The position numbers were made by a program, and so were the translations under genes. 64,000 bases of DNA from Aedes albopictus (lineage: Eukaryota > Arthropoda > Insecta > Diptera > Culicidae). Where the stretch lies: positions 16,335,346 through 16,399,345 of the forward strand of contig NC_085137.1 of the NCBI RefSeq assembly GCF_035046485.1, in the 5' to 3' direction. The notes beneath the pieces are model-generated. The model was not told where the DNA came from, made no database searches, and was given only the letters and a program-made list of their open reading frames with translations. The stretch's first letter is position 1. Every line of letters starts with the position of its first letter. This document shows positions 37,326 through 49,470 of the stretch, piece after piece.

Positions 37326-37508
37326 GTCTGTGACCATTTGAGCAGAGGGCACTTGCTGCTATAATTCAGTCAATTTCGAATCGATTGACTTCGACTTTAA
37401 CTGTACGTATCTGATCGGGTCCCAAAAATCGAGTCATTCGGTTTAAAACTGACTGAGTTATAGCATCAAGTGCCCAAAATAGTTGCCCCTGCCCAAATGG
37501 TCCAAACA
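37326..37508. mobile_element. Foldback MITE, copy 2 (family with 34711)
   Basis: It shares GACCATTTGAGCAG, ATTCAGTCAATTTCGAA, AAACTGACTGAGTTATAGCA and CCTGCCCAAATGGTCC with the first copy, in the same order. It is more diverged and has a shorter middle. Confidence 0.7.
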
Positions 37509-40359
37509 CTAATTCCAGAAGGCTCTACATAATCAATTCAAGTGTATCAGTATCAGTAGATCGGCTCCAGTGGCATGTGTTCAAATATTCTCTCCAAAAA
37601 ATCTTCTGGAGAATCTGCAGTGCAAAAAATTGAAAAACTATCCATAATTTCGTTAAAGAAACAAAGATTTCTGGTTAAATTCTTCCGACATTATTACCTT
37701 AGGTTTTTATTCCGGAATATTTCAAAACAATCCATGGTAACGGCAACAAATGCTTAAGGACGCTTACTATTTTTTTTCCAAAATTTGTTAAGAATTTGCC
37801 TAAAATTTTTTATCGAAGTGCCTTTCATGAGTCTCTACAGGACCGATTCCACAGTATAATCCACTCAAATACATATAACAAAAATCTATTTTTTTCCTTT
37901 TTTTTTGTGTGTCGAAAGAGATTTTACGTACAAGTTTCAATGAAAAAAACTATGCATAGTATTTTTCTACACCCAATCATACTTGAGTTACAGCAAATTC
38001 AAAAACATTAAGGAAAAAATCAAAATTAGCAAAAATTCAAAAACATAAAAAAACTACTGGCCTTGTTTAATATTATTTGAATCGGTGTGAAAATTCACAT
38101 ATCTGAGAAATAACTGATCTTCAAAAAAAAATCTCGAATAACATTTTACAATGTCCCATGAATTCAACTAGTTTTTTTTTTAATTCGCTGTAACTAGTGT
38201 GTCGGTAGATGTAGGAAAAATATTGTATATAGTCTTTACATTGGAACTTATACGTAAAATCTTTTCATCAATTTCAAAAATTGTTTTCTATTGATAGTTT
38301 TTAAAATCGATGAAAAAAAAATTCCATTTCAAACATACACCTGTTTAATGAGTAGTACGCTGATCGCGAGAAATTTCTTGGCCTATCTCGATGCGTGGAA
38401 AATTCAGGCAAGGAATCGCTCAAGAAAAATTAAGGCGTCGCTTTATTCCGGATCCTAGTACGGAGCTGAAACGAAACGTCAAATCAAATGGGGCTTGCTG
38501 TGTTAAATTTCTTGGCCATTCCGGTCACGGAAAAATGATGCACTGAACGAAAATTACTTGAGCGATTCCGTTTGGAGTGCATACCTCCCATAAAAAGTTA
38601 AGTGAGGACAAATTGTTATGTGTTGAAACAAAAGTAAATGATTCACAAAATGCAGTGAGCAAAATGAGCAAAATAGAACTCATATTGAAAAATATCGAGT
38701 CAATAATGGCGTATTTGTTCGTGTTTTGGATTGGTATAAAGTATAAATGATGCAACGCGATGTCAACATTTAAGTGAATTTAAAACCTGAAAAAATGCAA
38801 CATCCCTTCGTGTTAAGAACCCAACAAAATCCCTCCATTCAACGTTCCGAAAATCTCATTTTGCTCAGTTTCAGTCTCCATAACTAAGTTGTTCTCTGTT
38901 CTGGGATGTACGTCAGCTTTTGAAAAAAAAAAACTTCTTTTACAACTTTTTCGCCCGTTTTCTGCCCTGGTTCTTCACTGCCGAGCCTTTATACAACCGA
39001 CGACCCATTATCGTGACCGCTCTGTTGCACATTTCTGGACTTCCAGTCCCTGCTCTAGCCTTGTCTCGGATGCACACTGCTGTACGAGAGGAACTGAGGA
39101 ACTGGGACCTTTCATCCGGCATTTTAATCCCATCCCTCCCCATATTTCGTAATTCAATGTGGAGAGGATAGCCGAAACAGAGAAAAAAAAAATACTCCAC
39201 ACAGAAACTTAAAACCACGCGTCCGAGCTTAAAGCCAAACTGCAAGGCTATGCACTCTGGTGGAAAACTGCTTTTTCTTTGCGGATGTCGGAGAGTTTAC
39301 ACAAAGTTTACGTTTCTTTTTTTCCTCTTCCTATACAGCCGACTGCTTCGCTTCCGGTTTCACTCTCTCACCTCAGCTGCAGCTGCAGCACTTGAGAATA
39401 GCTAGCACTTGGCCGCCACCGACGATGGTTTTCTTGCGAAGGCTAACCAACTTCTTGACAGCTCTCGGGACGACTCGACTTGACTCGAGTTCGTCCGTCC
39501 GTTCGTCCTGGATTGCATTGCATCTGAGGTGAGCTGAGTAGGGGTGCACACGGACGACAAACGGACGGGATTGGCGAGATGCCTCCACATTGCTTCCTCA
39601 GCCACTGCAGCGGTGTTGTTCGTTGATCCACTACTGTCTGATGCTGGGAAATAGTGTAAGAATGTTTGTTAATTCCGACGGTTTAATCCGGTGCCTTTCA
39701 ACGGACTTTATGGAGAAGGTTTATAGGTTACCTGTTTCAGAGTGCAGTGGGTTTACTTTCATGGAAGTGTTATTGGGTGAATTCTCAATCAGAGGAATGT
39801 AACAAAAAAAAAATACTGGTGTAAAATAAGTATTTTAAATAACGAGAATTTACAATTTTAGGCAATTTTAGAGCAGCTAGTATCAAATTATATGACTCTT
39901 GATATTCAAAAAATCATATATCAAAAACTAAAAAACATACCTTTCTAATTTTTTAATATGTTACGCCGAATTTCATGAATTTTCATTAAAAAATATAAAA
40001 CCATGGTACCCCTTTGGTCCCAAGACCTTGAAAACATGAAAAAAACAAATATATTTGCATATTTCTTGTACAAAAACACAATTTGGCCCATTCACCGCAT
40101 TTTTCCTGAAAACTAGAATTCAATAGCTTTCAAACAAAAAAAAAGAAGTTTAAAATCGGTTGACTGGTTCAAAAGGTATAATTTTTTGAAAAATTTTAGT
40201 TTTTAAAAACCTTGATTTTTAGAACCACCCTATCTGAAAATTGGTCACCCTAATGACGAAATAAAAAAAATACGGGTCTAATTATTTTCAAAGAACTACG
40301 AACCCACGAAGTTACACGACAATCGGAGTTGCACTATATCGTTTTTCTATGGAATGGCT
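37509..40359. other. Intron DNA with a dispersed repeat and a GC-richer island
   Basis: 38345-38581 is the second copy of the dispersed repeat. 39040-39640 is GC-richer, with AGCTGCAGCTGCAGC and open frames on both strands but no domain; it could be a regulatory region. 39830-40300 is AT-rich and resembles old transposon sequence. Confidence 0.4.
38345..38581. repeat. Dispersed repeat, copy 2 (partner at 17896-18120)
   Basis: It shares the ordered blocks listed for copy 1, including CTATCTCGATGCGTGGAAAA and GCTTGCTGTGTTAAATTTCT, with about 20-30% divergence by eye. No termini could be fixed. Confidence 0.65.
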
Positions 40360-41094
40360 GAATATTTCCTAGCAAATTCTACAGTAATGCCAATGGAAAT
40401 ACCTATGTTAAAAGATTTAGCAGATTCCTTCATGATTTGTTTAAGAAAATATTCCTAGAAATCCTTCTGATGTTTTTCAATAGGTTCTTTTGGAGCTTCA
40501 CCAATTTTTCCCCTGGGATTCCTTCCTGAACATTTTCCAGGATATTTGCTGGGATTCCTTCAAACATTTCTCCAGGGATTCTTTTAGTACTACCTCCATG
40601 GATTCCTTCTGAAATTTCTTCAAAAGTATATCCAGGGACCCTTTCAGTATTTTGAGGATTTACTTAAGGGGTTATGTTCTTATAAAATTCCCATTTACAG
40701 AATCCTGCAGAAATTCCTCCAAGAGTTCCTCCAGGGATTTCTTGAGATATTTCTTAAGGGTTTCTAAAAAAGTTCTTTCTGAAATTGCTCAATGAGCTAG
40801 TCTTAAGAGTATCCGTATACCCAGATTTTGAACTCTTTTTTCAACAGCACATTCCATAACAAGGTCAAGATAAAATTACATAACCTTCTATCTATACGAT
40901 AAAAAAAAACAACCATTAGAGAAATAATTTCATACATTCATTGGTCGTTCCCACAATGTGATACTTTGGAGAAATCTTTGGTGAAATTCCTGAATGAATC
41001 CCTAAGAAATATCTTTTTAAACCTTCAAAGGAGTCCCTACAGATATCACAAGATGAACTCCTGGATAAATCCCTGGAGTAATTCCCAGAAGAGC

Positions 41095-41200
41095 CTCAAG
41101 TAACATTTTGATGACCAATTAGTCTTGAAGAGGTTTTGAGAACCGTCTTAAAACATTATACCTTTTTTTTTTTGGTTTTATGATGAACCTTATTTAGTCT
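41095..41200. mobile_element. Small MITE-like element (CCCAAGTAAC family), copy 2
   Basis: From CAAGTAACATTTTGATGACC to TTTTGGTTTTATGATGAACC it matches 7988-8123 in reverse orientation. Confidence 0.55.
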
Positions 41201-42045
41201 GAAAAATTGTGGAAGAATTCCCACTGAAATATCAGAAATTTGATGAAATTCCTGGAGTAATCTACGGAGAAATTCCTGAAAACGGTCTGAGGGAATATCA
41301 GGAGCAATTCCCGGAGTGGGAGTTCTTTATAAAGGAATTCCGGAAGCAATACCAAGAGAAACCCATGTACCAAGAGGAAGTTCTGGAGAAATCACAAGAG
41401 GAAGCCCCAATAAATCGATAGAGAAACCCTATCTTTGCTGAGTTTCCTATTCATATGGAACAGTTATGCGATTATATGCAGTAAATATTATAAAATCGCT
41501 AGAAGCTTGGAGAAATCCCCAGAAGAATATCTAGATAGATTGTATAAGTATTTCCGAGAGAAATAAATTAAGGCATTCATAGGGAAATGATTAAAGTAAT
41601 TCATAGGGATCCCTGAGGGAATCATAAGAGAAATTCTTTGAAGAATTCCGAGAAAAATTTCTAGAATAATTCACACAGTGATTCCAGAAGCATTAGAGAA
41701 ATATCTGGATACATCGCTTGAAGAATTCCTTTAGAAAAGCCCGGAAAAAATCCTGCGGGAAGAAATACTAGCAAGAACTTTTGGAGAAAAAATAGCAGGG
41801 GATACCATAGGACAAATTTCAGAATTGTTCTTAGAAAATTGTCTGAAAGATTTCTCGAAATACCTATGCGGATCCCGTAACAAAGCCCTGTAGAATCTCT
41901 GAATGAATCTCAAGCAGCATTTTTTTTAAAACCCATAACAAAATCTATAAATAAACACAGATTAATTTTAAGAGGAATTTTTTAAGAAACCTCTACAGAA
42001 AACTTTGGATGCATCCCTAGAGGAAAAATCCTGGAAGAAGTCCTA

Positions 42046-42293
42046 CACTGCCCTCGGACGCATAAATGTCACATGTTACAATAGAATAACCCGAGAAAAA
42101 CACATTTCAAGCTTCAAAGAAACTTTGACTATTTTCAAATTTGATTGACTTCAACGCCATTCAACTATCGAAACATGTATAAATTTAGAGTTTGACAAAA
42201 TATTTCAAAAATACTTATCAAAATATGACTTTTGACATAAAAACCTCAAAAATGTCGAAATGTAACATGTGACATTTATGCGTCCGACGGCAG
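42046..42293. mobile_element. 248-bp MITE with TA target duplication
   Basis: CTGCCCTCGGACGCATAAAT near the left end pairs with ATTTATGCGTCCGACGGCAG at the right end, and both arms continue through GTCACATGTTAC. TA flanks lie at 42044-42045 and 42294-42295. TA duplication suggests a Tc1/mariner-type transposase. Confidence 0.75.
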
Positions 42294-42589
42294 TACAGTA
42301 GAGTAGGTCCAAATATCAAAAACTTGTAGAGGTACCAGGTATCTCCGGATGAGTTCCTGGAGAAATTTACAGAAGAATTCTCAAAACATCAGCAGAAATT
42401 GCTGAAATAAGCGAAGCAGAAAGTCCTGGAGAAATCGCAGCAAGAATTTCTCTTCCTTAAGGGTTTCCATTGGGATCCTTTGCTGAAGGAAATTTAGGAG
42501 AAATCCCTGGAAGAATTTTGGCAGCAATTGGCTTCTTTTGCGGTGTTGAGATAATTTCATATTCTGAATCTGCACGCCCAACTAGGTTC

Positions 42590-42960
42590 CGGGTCATTTG
42601 GCTGAACGCCAATTGGCCGAAAGCCGTTTGACCGAAAAGGAATAATGAACTTAAGTGATCATGCCACTGTTTCCTTTTTCAGATAACTCGAAAGAACAGC
42701 CTATGTATCAAAGAAGGAAATATCTTTGTCAAAAGTATTCGCAGTTTCAAAACCAAATAATGTTTTAATGGTAAAACTAGAAAAAATAGCCTATGCTTAA
42801 AAGAAAGAAATATTTGTGATGATCATATTTACAGCTAGCATGTTATGCAGAGTTTGCCCACGCCTCCAACATTTTTTGATCATAATTCGGCCAAACAGCA
42901 TTCGGCTAAATGGCTGGACACCGCCAAACTGGGCCAAAATGCAAATTTCCGAGAACCTAT
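42590..42960. repeat. GGCCGAA-type short repeats
   Basis: GCTGAACGCCAATTGGCCGA and CCGTTTGACCGAAA near 42600-42640, and TTCGGCCAAACAGCATTCGG near 42896, are inverted and direct variants of a GGCCGAAnGCC motif common in insect repeats. The sequence between them is AT-rich. Confidence 0.45.
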
Positions 42961-44546
42961 TCAAAAATCAATTTTAAGTTTGTGTTAGAGCGATTTGATC
43001 AATCACCCCTCGTTGGATTTTGTACTGGGCAGTACTGTCAAGCAGGTGCTCAGCTATTCAAAAAGTGATACCAAAAATTTTCTTTGAAATTGATTTTAGA
43101 CATCAAAATTTGAAGGTTCTAAAAAATCTGAAAAAAAAACATTGTGCCTCAGAAAAAGTGCTTTAATGCAAAATTAAAAAAATCAATGGTTTTTTCAAAA
43201 TAATGTCTGAAGCAATCCAAGTCGGAAATCTACAGAATAAATCTCAGCATAAATTCTCGGAGAAATTCGCCTGAAAGCAAGTTTTGTATTTGCTCAATAT
43301 TGAAAGTGACAGGATTTACATTAATGATTCCTATCCCTGCGTCACATGTTTGATGATATATTACTGATACTTTTGGTTCAAACAGTAACCCTGCCTTTTT
43401 GACGCATGGTTCAACGTTGCCCACATATTAACACCAAACAAACGTACTTGCAAGAAAAAGTATTATCTTCGTGTTAGCTTCAAGAACCAAAAACAAGATA
43501 ACCCACACATCCACATAAAATATACAATAGAATCGTTTTCACTAAAGACAAAAACGCGAGTGATAAAAAAATCCTCGGTTTTGGAATGGAAGGGGAGTAT
43601 GGGGCGTGCATATCATATTGAAGATTCTCATACATTATAACAATGAACACTTTTTCACTCGATGGAACGTGCAGTCCTTTCTAGGTCAGGTTTCAAAAAA
43701 GTATTCTATTCAATATTAATGTTGGTCCTACTTCTCGTCCCAAGTGAGCTTAGTTTTTTATTCAATCCAACAGGCAACTTTCACATTGCATAAATAATTG
43801 AATTTTTCTCTGAAGCTGATCTTACTCTATCCTCCCTCATTCGCGTTGTTGTTAAAACCCGAAACCCAGAGAAAGCCACATTTACCATTTTCGCTGCTTG
43901 CATGCAGCACCAAACCAAGCATCGCCGGCGCCACTATACCACATTGCATTGCTAGGAAACAATTCTATCGCGGTGGTGCTGGCCAGCAAAAGCTGTATCC
44001 ATATTATGAGCAGAGCGCACTATGTCGGGTGGTAGGGGAGAGTGATTTAATACGCATGCATTAGTACAGAACAATAATGAACTACCAAGTGTTTCCATTT
44101 CTCTGGTTTGGGATTCGTCAATCTATTTTGGTTTAACAGTTGAATAAGATGTTCTGATATATAATCTACATTTCAATCAGTTTTATGAAATTTGACTAAA
44201 ACTGATATTAGAAAGGATGCGATGGATCCACAGAATTCATGTTGACTATACACAATATTAAACTCTCGTCGATTCATTCTTGAACATTCTCCCCTACTCA
44301 ACTCGCGGCCACATGTTCCCTGAACCCGAAAATTACACCGACTGCCCTCATTAGCGTCAGCCAGCCAGCCAGTCAGTCAGTGAGTGCGCACACAGGAAGC
44401 GGAAAAAGTTAAATGAAATGTATAAAATTTTTGCTTAATTTAATTTTTATTTCTGCACTGCACCACACCACACCATAGGGGTCTGACAGACTGCTGGGGC
44501 CCGAGAAAGTAATGGTTTTAGAACAAAATGGCGGTTGATTACTCAC
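42961..44546. other. Intron DNA near the candidate first exon
   Basis: No supported gene or bounded element. 43840-44070 and 44280-44540 are GC-richer. A CAGCCAGCCAGCCAGTCAGT run lies near 44357-44376. Confidence 0.4.
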
Positions 44547-44644
44547 ATTTCATGCAGCTCCGCACCAAGCTCGGTGGAAGCCGGCTGCGTGAACGGGTTG
44601 AAGAACCGTTGGCGGGTATCCTGGTACGTCGAAAGCAACTTCAT
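44547..44644 (-). CDS. Candidate first coding exon of the same CELF/Bruno gene
   Basis: On the minus strand an ATG at 44644-44642 opens 32 codons (MKLLSTYQDTRQRFF, then a segment rich in Pro, Thr and Glu) and runs to a consensus donor GTGAGT beginning at 44546. An in-frame TGA lies three codons upstream, so this is the only ATG available in frame. The exon ends with two bases of a codon (AT). The RRM exon at 21065 begins with one base (T) before GCC CTC ATG. Joining them gives an Ile codon and keeps the frame open into the Asn-rich leader. The upstream sequence has the look of an insect 5' UTR. I do not recognise the peptide as a known domain. The link rests on strand, phase and splice sites, and it implies an intron of about 23.5 kb. 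It could instead be an exon of another isoform or a chance frame. Confidence 0.55.
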
Positions 44645-45010
44645 CTCAACTCAAAATGCGCGACGGTGGGCGAGCGTAAAAATTACTTGGAATTCAAATC
44701 ACTCGTCTAAACTTTCGGACACAATTAGAAATATCGTTTTTCACTCGGGTAAAAACCCACGGCTTTGTCGAAAATAAAACACTTTTCGAACCGAATCACG
44801 TGCGATTGACAAGAAAAAAAAACCGACGATCGGAATTCCGCGTCACACTTTTCAAGCACTTGCGCTTTCCTTAAATCAAAAGGAAAACTATCGAGCGAAG
44901 TAATATACTTCAGAGAGAAAAAAAAAATTGGTAATAAAATAACGCCCAAAAATTGGAATTCACACAATTGCGGAGATGCAAATCACTTTCCGGAACGCGA
45001 CGCGCGAGGG
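44645..45010 (-). promoter_or_regulatory. Probable 5' UTR/leader of the CELF/Bruno transcript
   Basis: Read on the minus strand, this segment is more GC-rich than its surroundings and free of recognisable repeats. It contains strings such as AAAAGTGTGACGCGG and AAGTGCTTG that are typical of dipteran leaders. It leads into the ATG at 44644 without an obvious acceptor. No TATA box or clear initiator was seen, so the upstream limit is a guess. Confidence 0.4.
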
Positions 45011-45671
45011 TGGATAACAGCGAACACGAGGATCGAAGAAAAAAAAAGAAAAACGGATGGTAAAACACTGGGGTACTGTCTCGAACAACCGATTAAAACG
45101 AAATGAGATCGATCGACGTGGGAATGAGTTCGAGATGTCGATGGTCAAGCAGAAACAATACCATGAGATGATGACCATCAACCCAGCAATACCGTTATTG
45201 CGGTTTTCGTTGTGTGAGTCAGCGTGGTCAATTGTGGTGATCGCATTTGATCCATTGGTTTTATTGTTTGGTAGATTGAGATTTCAAGGTCGATATCGAG
45301 TTTTCGAGCAATGCCTATTTTGGCTTGAGATCAGGCAATCCAAAGTGAGATAGGATCGTTAGTTCCTTTGTGTCAAGTTTAAGGTTTCGCACTGATAGAG
45401 GAGAGCATTTTAAAATGCATCAATTGAGCCTCTATATACAGTTCCAACGGACACAAGATCGAGTTTTTAGACATACTAGAACATTTTTTGACAACATTTT
45501 CTAGTTATACTTCTGCTTAATTGTGATTATGGGTCATTCTAAAGACCAAAAGCAAGATATAATGCACCACTGTCATGTCTTGTTTGAGAATTGAAACTAC
45601 TGCGTCCAATAAATAGATTTTTTTTAAGAAGTGTCATAGTTTTGACCAATAACATTCCAATGAAATAAATA
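45011..45671. other. Upstream region of the candidate first exon
   Basis: 45011-45260 is GC-richer and repeat-free, so it is the best place for a minus-strand promoter, but no TATA box or clear initiator was seen. 45360-45670 is AT-rich. Confidence 0.4.
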
Positions 45672-47070
45672 GGGTAAGGGAGGTATTTTGGACCCCTTTT
45701 GGAAGTGGATGAACAGTTCAGCGAAAAAAGAAAGTTCCCACTTCAAAATATGGATAATTTCAGTAGGCACTACGTAGAGCAACATGTTTTCTATCGAAAA
45801 AGGCTAAACAGAACTCAAAATTGTTGTAGTAAATACAAGAAATATCAAAACTCCTGAAGGATCTCGGGCTTCTATTTTGGATCACCTGATTTTATTTTGG
45901 ACCACCAAGTGCACATATTTTGGCCCACCAAATAAAACTTCAATTGATTGATGTAATGAAAGCCACCTCAGCAAAAATTTATACATAGTTAAAACCACGT
46001 GAAGTTAACATCTTTTCTATTCATTTTTTGAGGCAGGGAACGTTTAAATATTACGTTACGGTAAAAATAGATGAAATTTTGTTGCAATTGCCAGTTTTTA
46101 CGCATTGTAGTATGATGTTTCATAAAGAAATGTTACGCAAAACGTGTATTTATTAACTATTGCATGACGTCAGTCACCATGCATAAATTACGTAACGCCT
46201 CATAGAAGTGTGAAAGTCTAGTGATTTTGCTAAATATAAAGGCGTTCCACACATATTGAAATGGAAAGGCCATAAAAAATAAAGTAATTTGAATGATACG
46301 TAAATTGTCAAACATACATTAGATAACACATTGTCTGAGTCATCAACTGATTGCTGAGAAGGACAACTTTTCTAAACTGGATGACTGAACACCTGAAAAT
46401 TTCAACTTATTGAAAAGTTGTTATTGTTATGACACAAATCAAATCGAAATTTTTAATTTGGCGAAAAATTGTTAGAACAAATCGAACCCACAACAATCTC
46501 ATTGTAAAATAAATGTATTACAACCCAGATCACGGGAGGTCCCAACTTATTCTATTTATCTGTTTTTACAGTACATTACATTGGCATGAATATTTTCTTT
46601 CTTTAGAAGGAACTGGAGAGATGGATCTGACAGGTGGTCCAAAATATGTCCACATCTGATTATGTTGAACATATTTTGGCCATACCTCAAACCACCATTT
46701 TAGTAAATGTTATCGCTCCACCGAGGTTAAGAACAGTTTATTGAGTTCTTACATGGCCCTAACTACATTCACATGAAATAAATATTTATTTGTAAAATTT
46801 AATACCTCTTCGAAGTCGACTACAAATTTGTCACCTTCTTTGTTTTTGGTGCTTTTCCGTGCGTTTCATTGGAAGTGAAAACATATTCTCTATTTTTGAT
46901 ACTGAACAGCATATTTAATTGACATTTAAAATAAAGATCATCATATAGTTGAATACTTTTCGTGTTCCAATAAAAATTTACCAAGATTCAGTAGAGATTA
47001 TGTGATAAATATCATAAAACTCATAGGGTGGGCCAAAATATCTGCCCGGTCCAAAATACCTCCACTACCC
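45672..47070. mobile_element. Inverted-repeat DNA transposon of about 1.4 kb, TA-flanked
   Basis: Left end GGGTAAGGGAGGTATTTTGG and right end CCAAAATACCTCCACTACCC are inverted copies with two mismatches, and TA lies on each side (45670-45671, 47071-47072). Variants of the TTTTGGACCACC / GGTGGTCCAAAA motif recur inside. No transposase frame is visible; non-autonomous. A related end may occur at 62130. Confidence 0.7.
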
Positions 47071-47144
47071 TAACCATGCGTCTCCATTTGGTGCGGTTGA
47101 AAATATGTAAAATTGTACGGTTGGTTCGGGGGTGCAGTAGGAAT

Positions 47145-48436
47145 CCGTGTTGTGGGAATCACAGAGCTTATCACCTGCTTATCTATCTGCTCTGGATCTC
47201 GAGTTAGCGGAGTATGAAGCTTTACTTGATAACTAGCGCCACCTAGCGGTGAAATCACCAACTAATTGTTGAACCACCAGATTGCTCTTGACTTCCTGAA
47301 GAACTTTGCCGAAGACGACATCTACTCTGGATATCGAGATAGCGGAGTTTGAACATTTATTTGATAACTACCGCCACCTAGCGGTGAAATCGCCAACTAA
47401 TTGTTGAACCACCAGATTGCTCTTGACTTCCTGAAGAACTTTGCCGAAGACGGCACTTTTCTATCTGCTCTGGATCTCTAAATAGCGGAGTTTGAAGCTT
47501 TACTTGACAACTAGCGCCACCTAGCGGCGAATCACCAACTAATTAACGAACCACCAGATTGCTCTTGACTTCCTGAAGAACTTTGCCAAAGACGTCACTT
47601 TTCTATCTGCTCTGGATCCCGAGCTTGAGAAGTTTAAAATTCTACTTGAAAAATAGCGCCACCTAGCGGCGAAATCACTAACTGTTGAGCCACCAGATTG
47701 CTCTTGACTTCCTGAAGAACTTTGCCGAAGACGTCACTTTTCTATCTGCTGAGGGTCTCGAGATAGCGGAGTTTGAAGCTTTACTTGACAACTAGCGCCA
47801 CCTAGCGGCGAAATCACCAACTAATGATTGAACCACCAGATTGCTCTTGACTTCCTGAAGAACTTTGCCGAAGACGGCACTTTTCTATCTGCTCTGGTTC
47901 TCGAGATAGCGGAGTTTTAAGCTTTACTTGACAACTAGCGCCACCTTGTGGCGAAATCACCAACTAATTATTGAACCACCAGATTGCTCTTGACTTCCTG
48001 AAGAACTTTGCCGAAGACGGCACTTTTCTATCTGCTCTGGTTCTCGAGATAGCGGAGTTTTAAGCTTTACTTGACAACTAGCGCCACCTAGCGGCGAAAT
48101 AACCAACTAATTATTGAATCGCCAGATAGTTGTTGACCTACTGTACAACTTTGCCGAAGACAGCATTATTCCAAATAAAGTAGATCTAGAGATATCGCAT
48201 GTGATAACTTGTGAGTGCTTCTACTGGCGAGTGTACATAGCAACCACTTCTACATAGCGCCTCTATCGGCAAAATTGCCAACTAATTGGATGATAGTTGG
48301 CATTGTGTGGTAGATGTATTCTAGTACTACAACTTTGCCAAAGAAATAATGGTGCTATCTTGTAATACGCCTGAGATATTCGCTCACACCCCCAATTAGG
48401 CGAAATTCCATAAGCTCTGTGATTCCCACAACACGG
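47145..48436. mobile_element. TIR element carrying an internal tandem array
   Basis: A perfect 26-bp inverted repeat bounds it: CCGTGTTGTGGGAATCACAG onward at 47145-47170 and its complement at 48411-48436. Inside, a unit of 135-143 bp repeats about six times with two more diverged units at the right. Each unit has TGACTTCCTGAAGAACTTTG, TATCTGCTCTGG and AGCGCCACCTAGCGG. No transposase coding was seen. A clean target duplication was not found, and GAATCCGTGT occurs on both sides. Confidence 0.75.
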
Positions 48437-48459
48437 CCGTAATAAGAATCCGTGTAATA

Positions 48460-49366
48460 CACGGTGTTCAATAAGTTCGGATACACAGTAAAATTGAATT
48501 TATTTCCCATCTGTAATTCAGATTTTCAAAGTGAATGTATTAATTGAAAGCTCACATAATACTGATCAAATACAGTATATGTTTTGAAACAAACTGTCCT
48601 TTATCCTTTTGTAATAATTGCAAATGTGTCTCAAGATCCTTTCAGCCGGCACGCACGTCTGTCATTGGTATTTCGTCTAGTTTTTATTGAGTAATGGTGT
48701 TAAGTTAAATCAAATTAGGTTGTTGTCCTCAGCATTAGTGGTAGCAACTGTGGCCATACGAAATAATCTATAAAATTCAGATTGGGTGAAGTACGGACTC
48801 ATTTTAATTTGATCTTTAAAATTGCTAAAATTGCCGCTGTACCTGTTTTAATGATTTTTGTTTTGTCAAAAAGCAAGGCTGCGTTATATCTCAGTTTAAT
48901 CTATCATTATCTTTTCCAAAACTTGATTATATCCCTATTGTGGCAAATTTTAACCAAAATTGGCTTTATATAATGTATTTATGCCTTTTTCATAGATTTA
49001 AGCACATTTTGACTAAACTTGCAAATTTATCACCATACCATCACTGAAGTAGCAGTGTAAAGCTTTTGTCTATTAATTTAGTTATTCTAATTTAGTATAG
49101 TGAGATGTAAACTCAAAAGTCAACGTTTTAGACTTCTGTAGCTTGAGCAACTTATCGAAAATTATTCCAGCGTGCCGGAACTAACAAACTTTAGATACAT
49201 CTAAGGCTTATAAAAAAAAGTAGAAAAATACTTTATTCAAAACCATATGCTATATTTGATCAGTGTTATATGACCTTTCAACAAATACATTTACTTTGAA
49301 AATCTGAATTACAGATGTGAAATTAATTCAAGTTATATGGTGTATCCGAACTTATTGAACACCCTG
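48460..49366. mobile_element. Mariner-like non-autonomous element, 907 bp
   Basis: Left end CACGGTGTTCAATAAGTTCG and right end CGAACTTATTGAACACCCTG are inverted, and arms stay similar for over 120 bases (ATCTGTAATTCAGATTTTCA is mirrored). TA lies on both sides (48458-48459, 49367-49368). The CAGGGTGTTCAATAAGT start is typical of mariner ends. The 63-codon frame at 48782-48973 does not look like transposase. Confidence 0.8.
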
Positions 49367-49470
49367 TAGGTGACCGTGTAGACGGAAGCCGTGTAGTAGG
49401 AGTCTAGACTGTACGCTGATACTAATCAGCGTAACTAGTTTCTGCTTATCTAAGGTCAGCATCGCATAAC

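Larger units (their letters stand above)
40360..42540. repeat. Degenerate GAATTCC-type repeat field, block 5
   Basis: Minus-sense motifs to about 40790 (GGGATTCCTTC, CTCCAGGGATTC), then plus-sense motifs from 40970 (GAAATTCCTG, CCCTGGAGTAATTCC). MITEs interrupt it at 41095-41200 and 42046-42293. The 70-codon frame at 41209-41421 is a by-product. Confidence 0.65.
21066..44546 (-). other. Predicted first coding intron, about 23.5 kb
   Basis: It is bounded by GTGAGT at 44546 and by a pyrimidine tract plus CAG at 21066 on the minus strand. It is filled with degenerate GAATTCC-type repeats, Feilai-like SINEs, other tRNA-derived SINEs, foldback elements and unclassified AT-rich DNA. GC-richer, repeat-free islands at about 30540-31320, 31980-32480 and 39040-39640 could hold enhancers or alternative first exons. 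The intron exists only if the two exons are truly joined. Confidence 0.5.

Noticed and set aside
48782..48973. Transposase remnant inside the mariner-like element
   Set aside because: The 63-codon frame is hydrophobic, with no helix-turn-helix or DDE/D-like motif that I can see.
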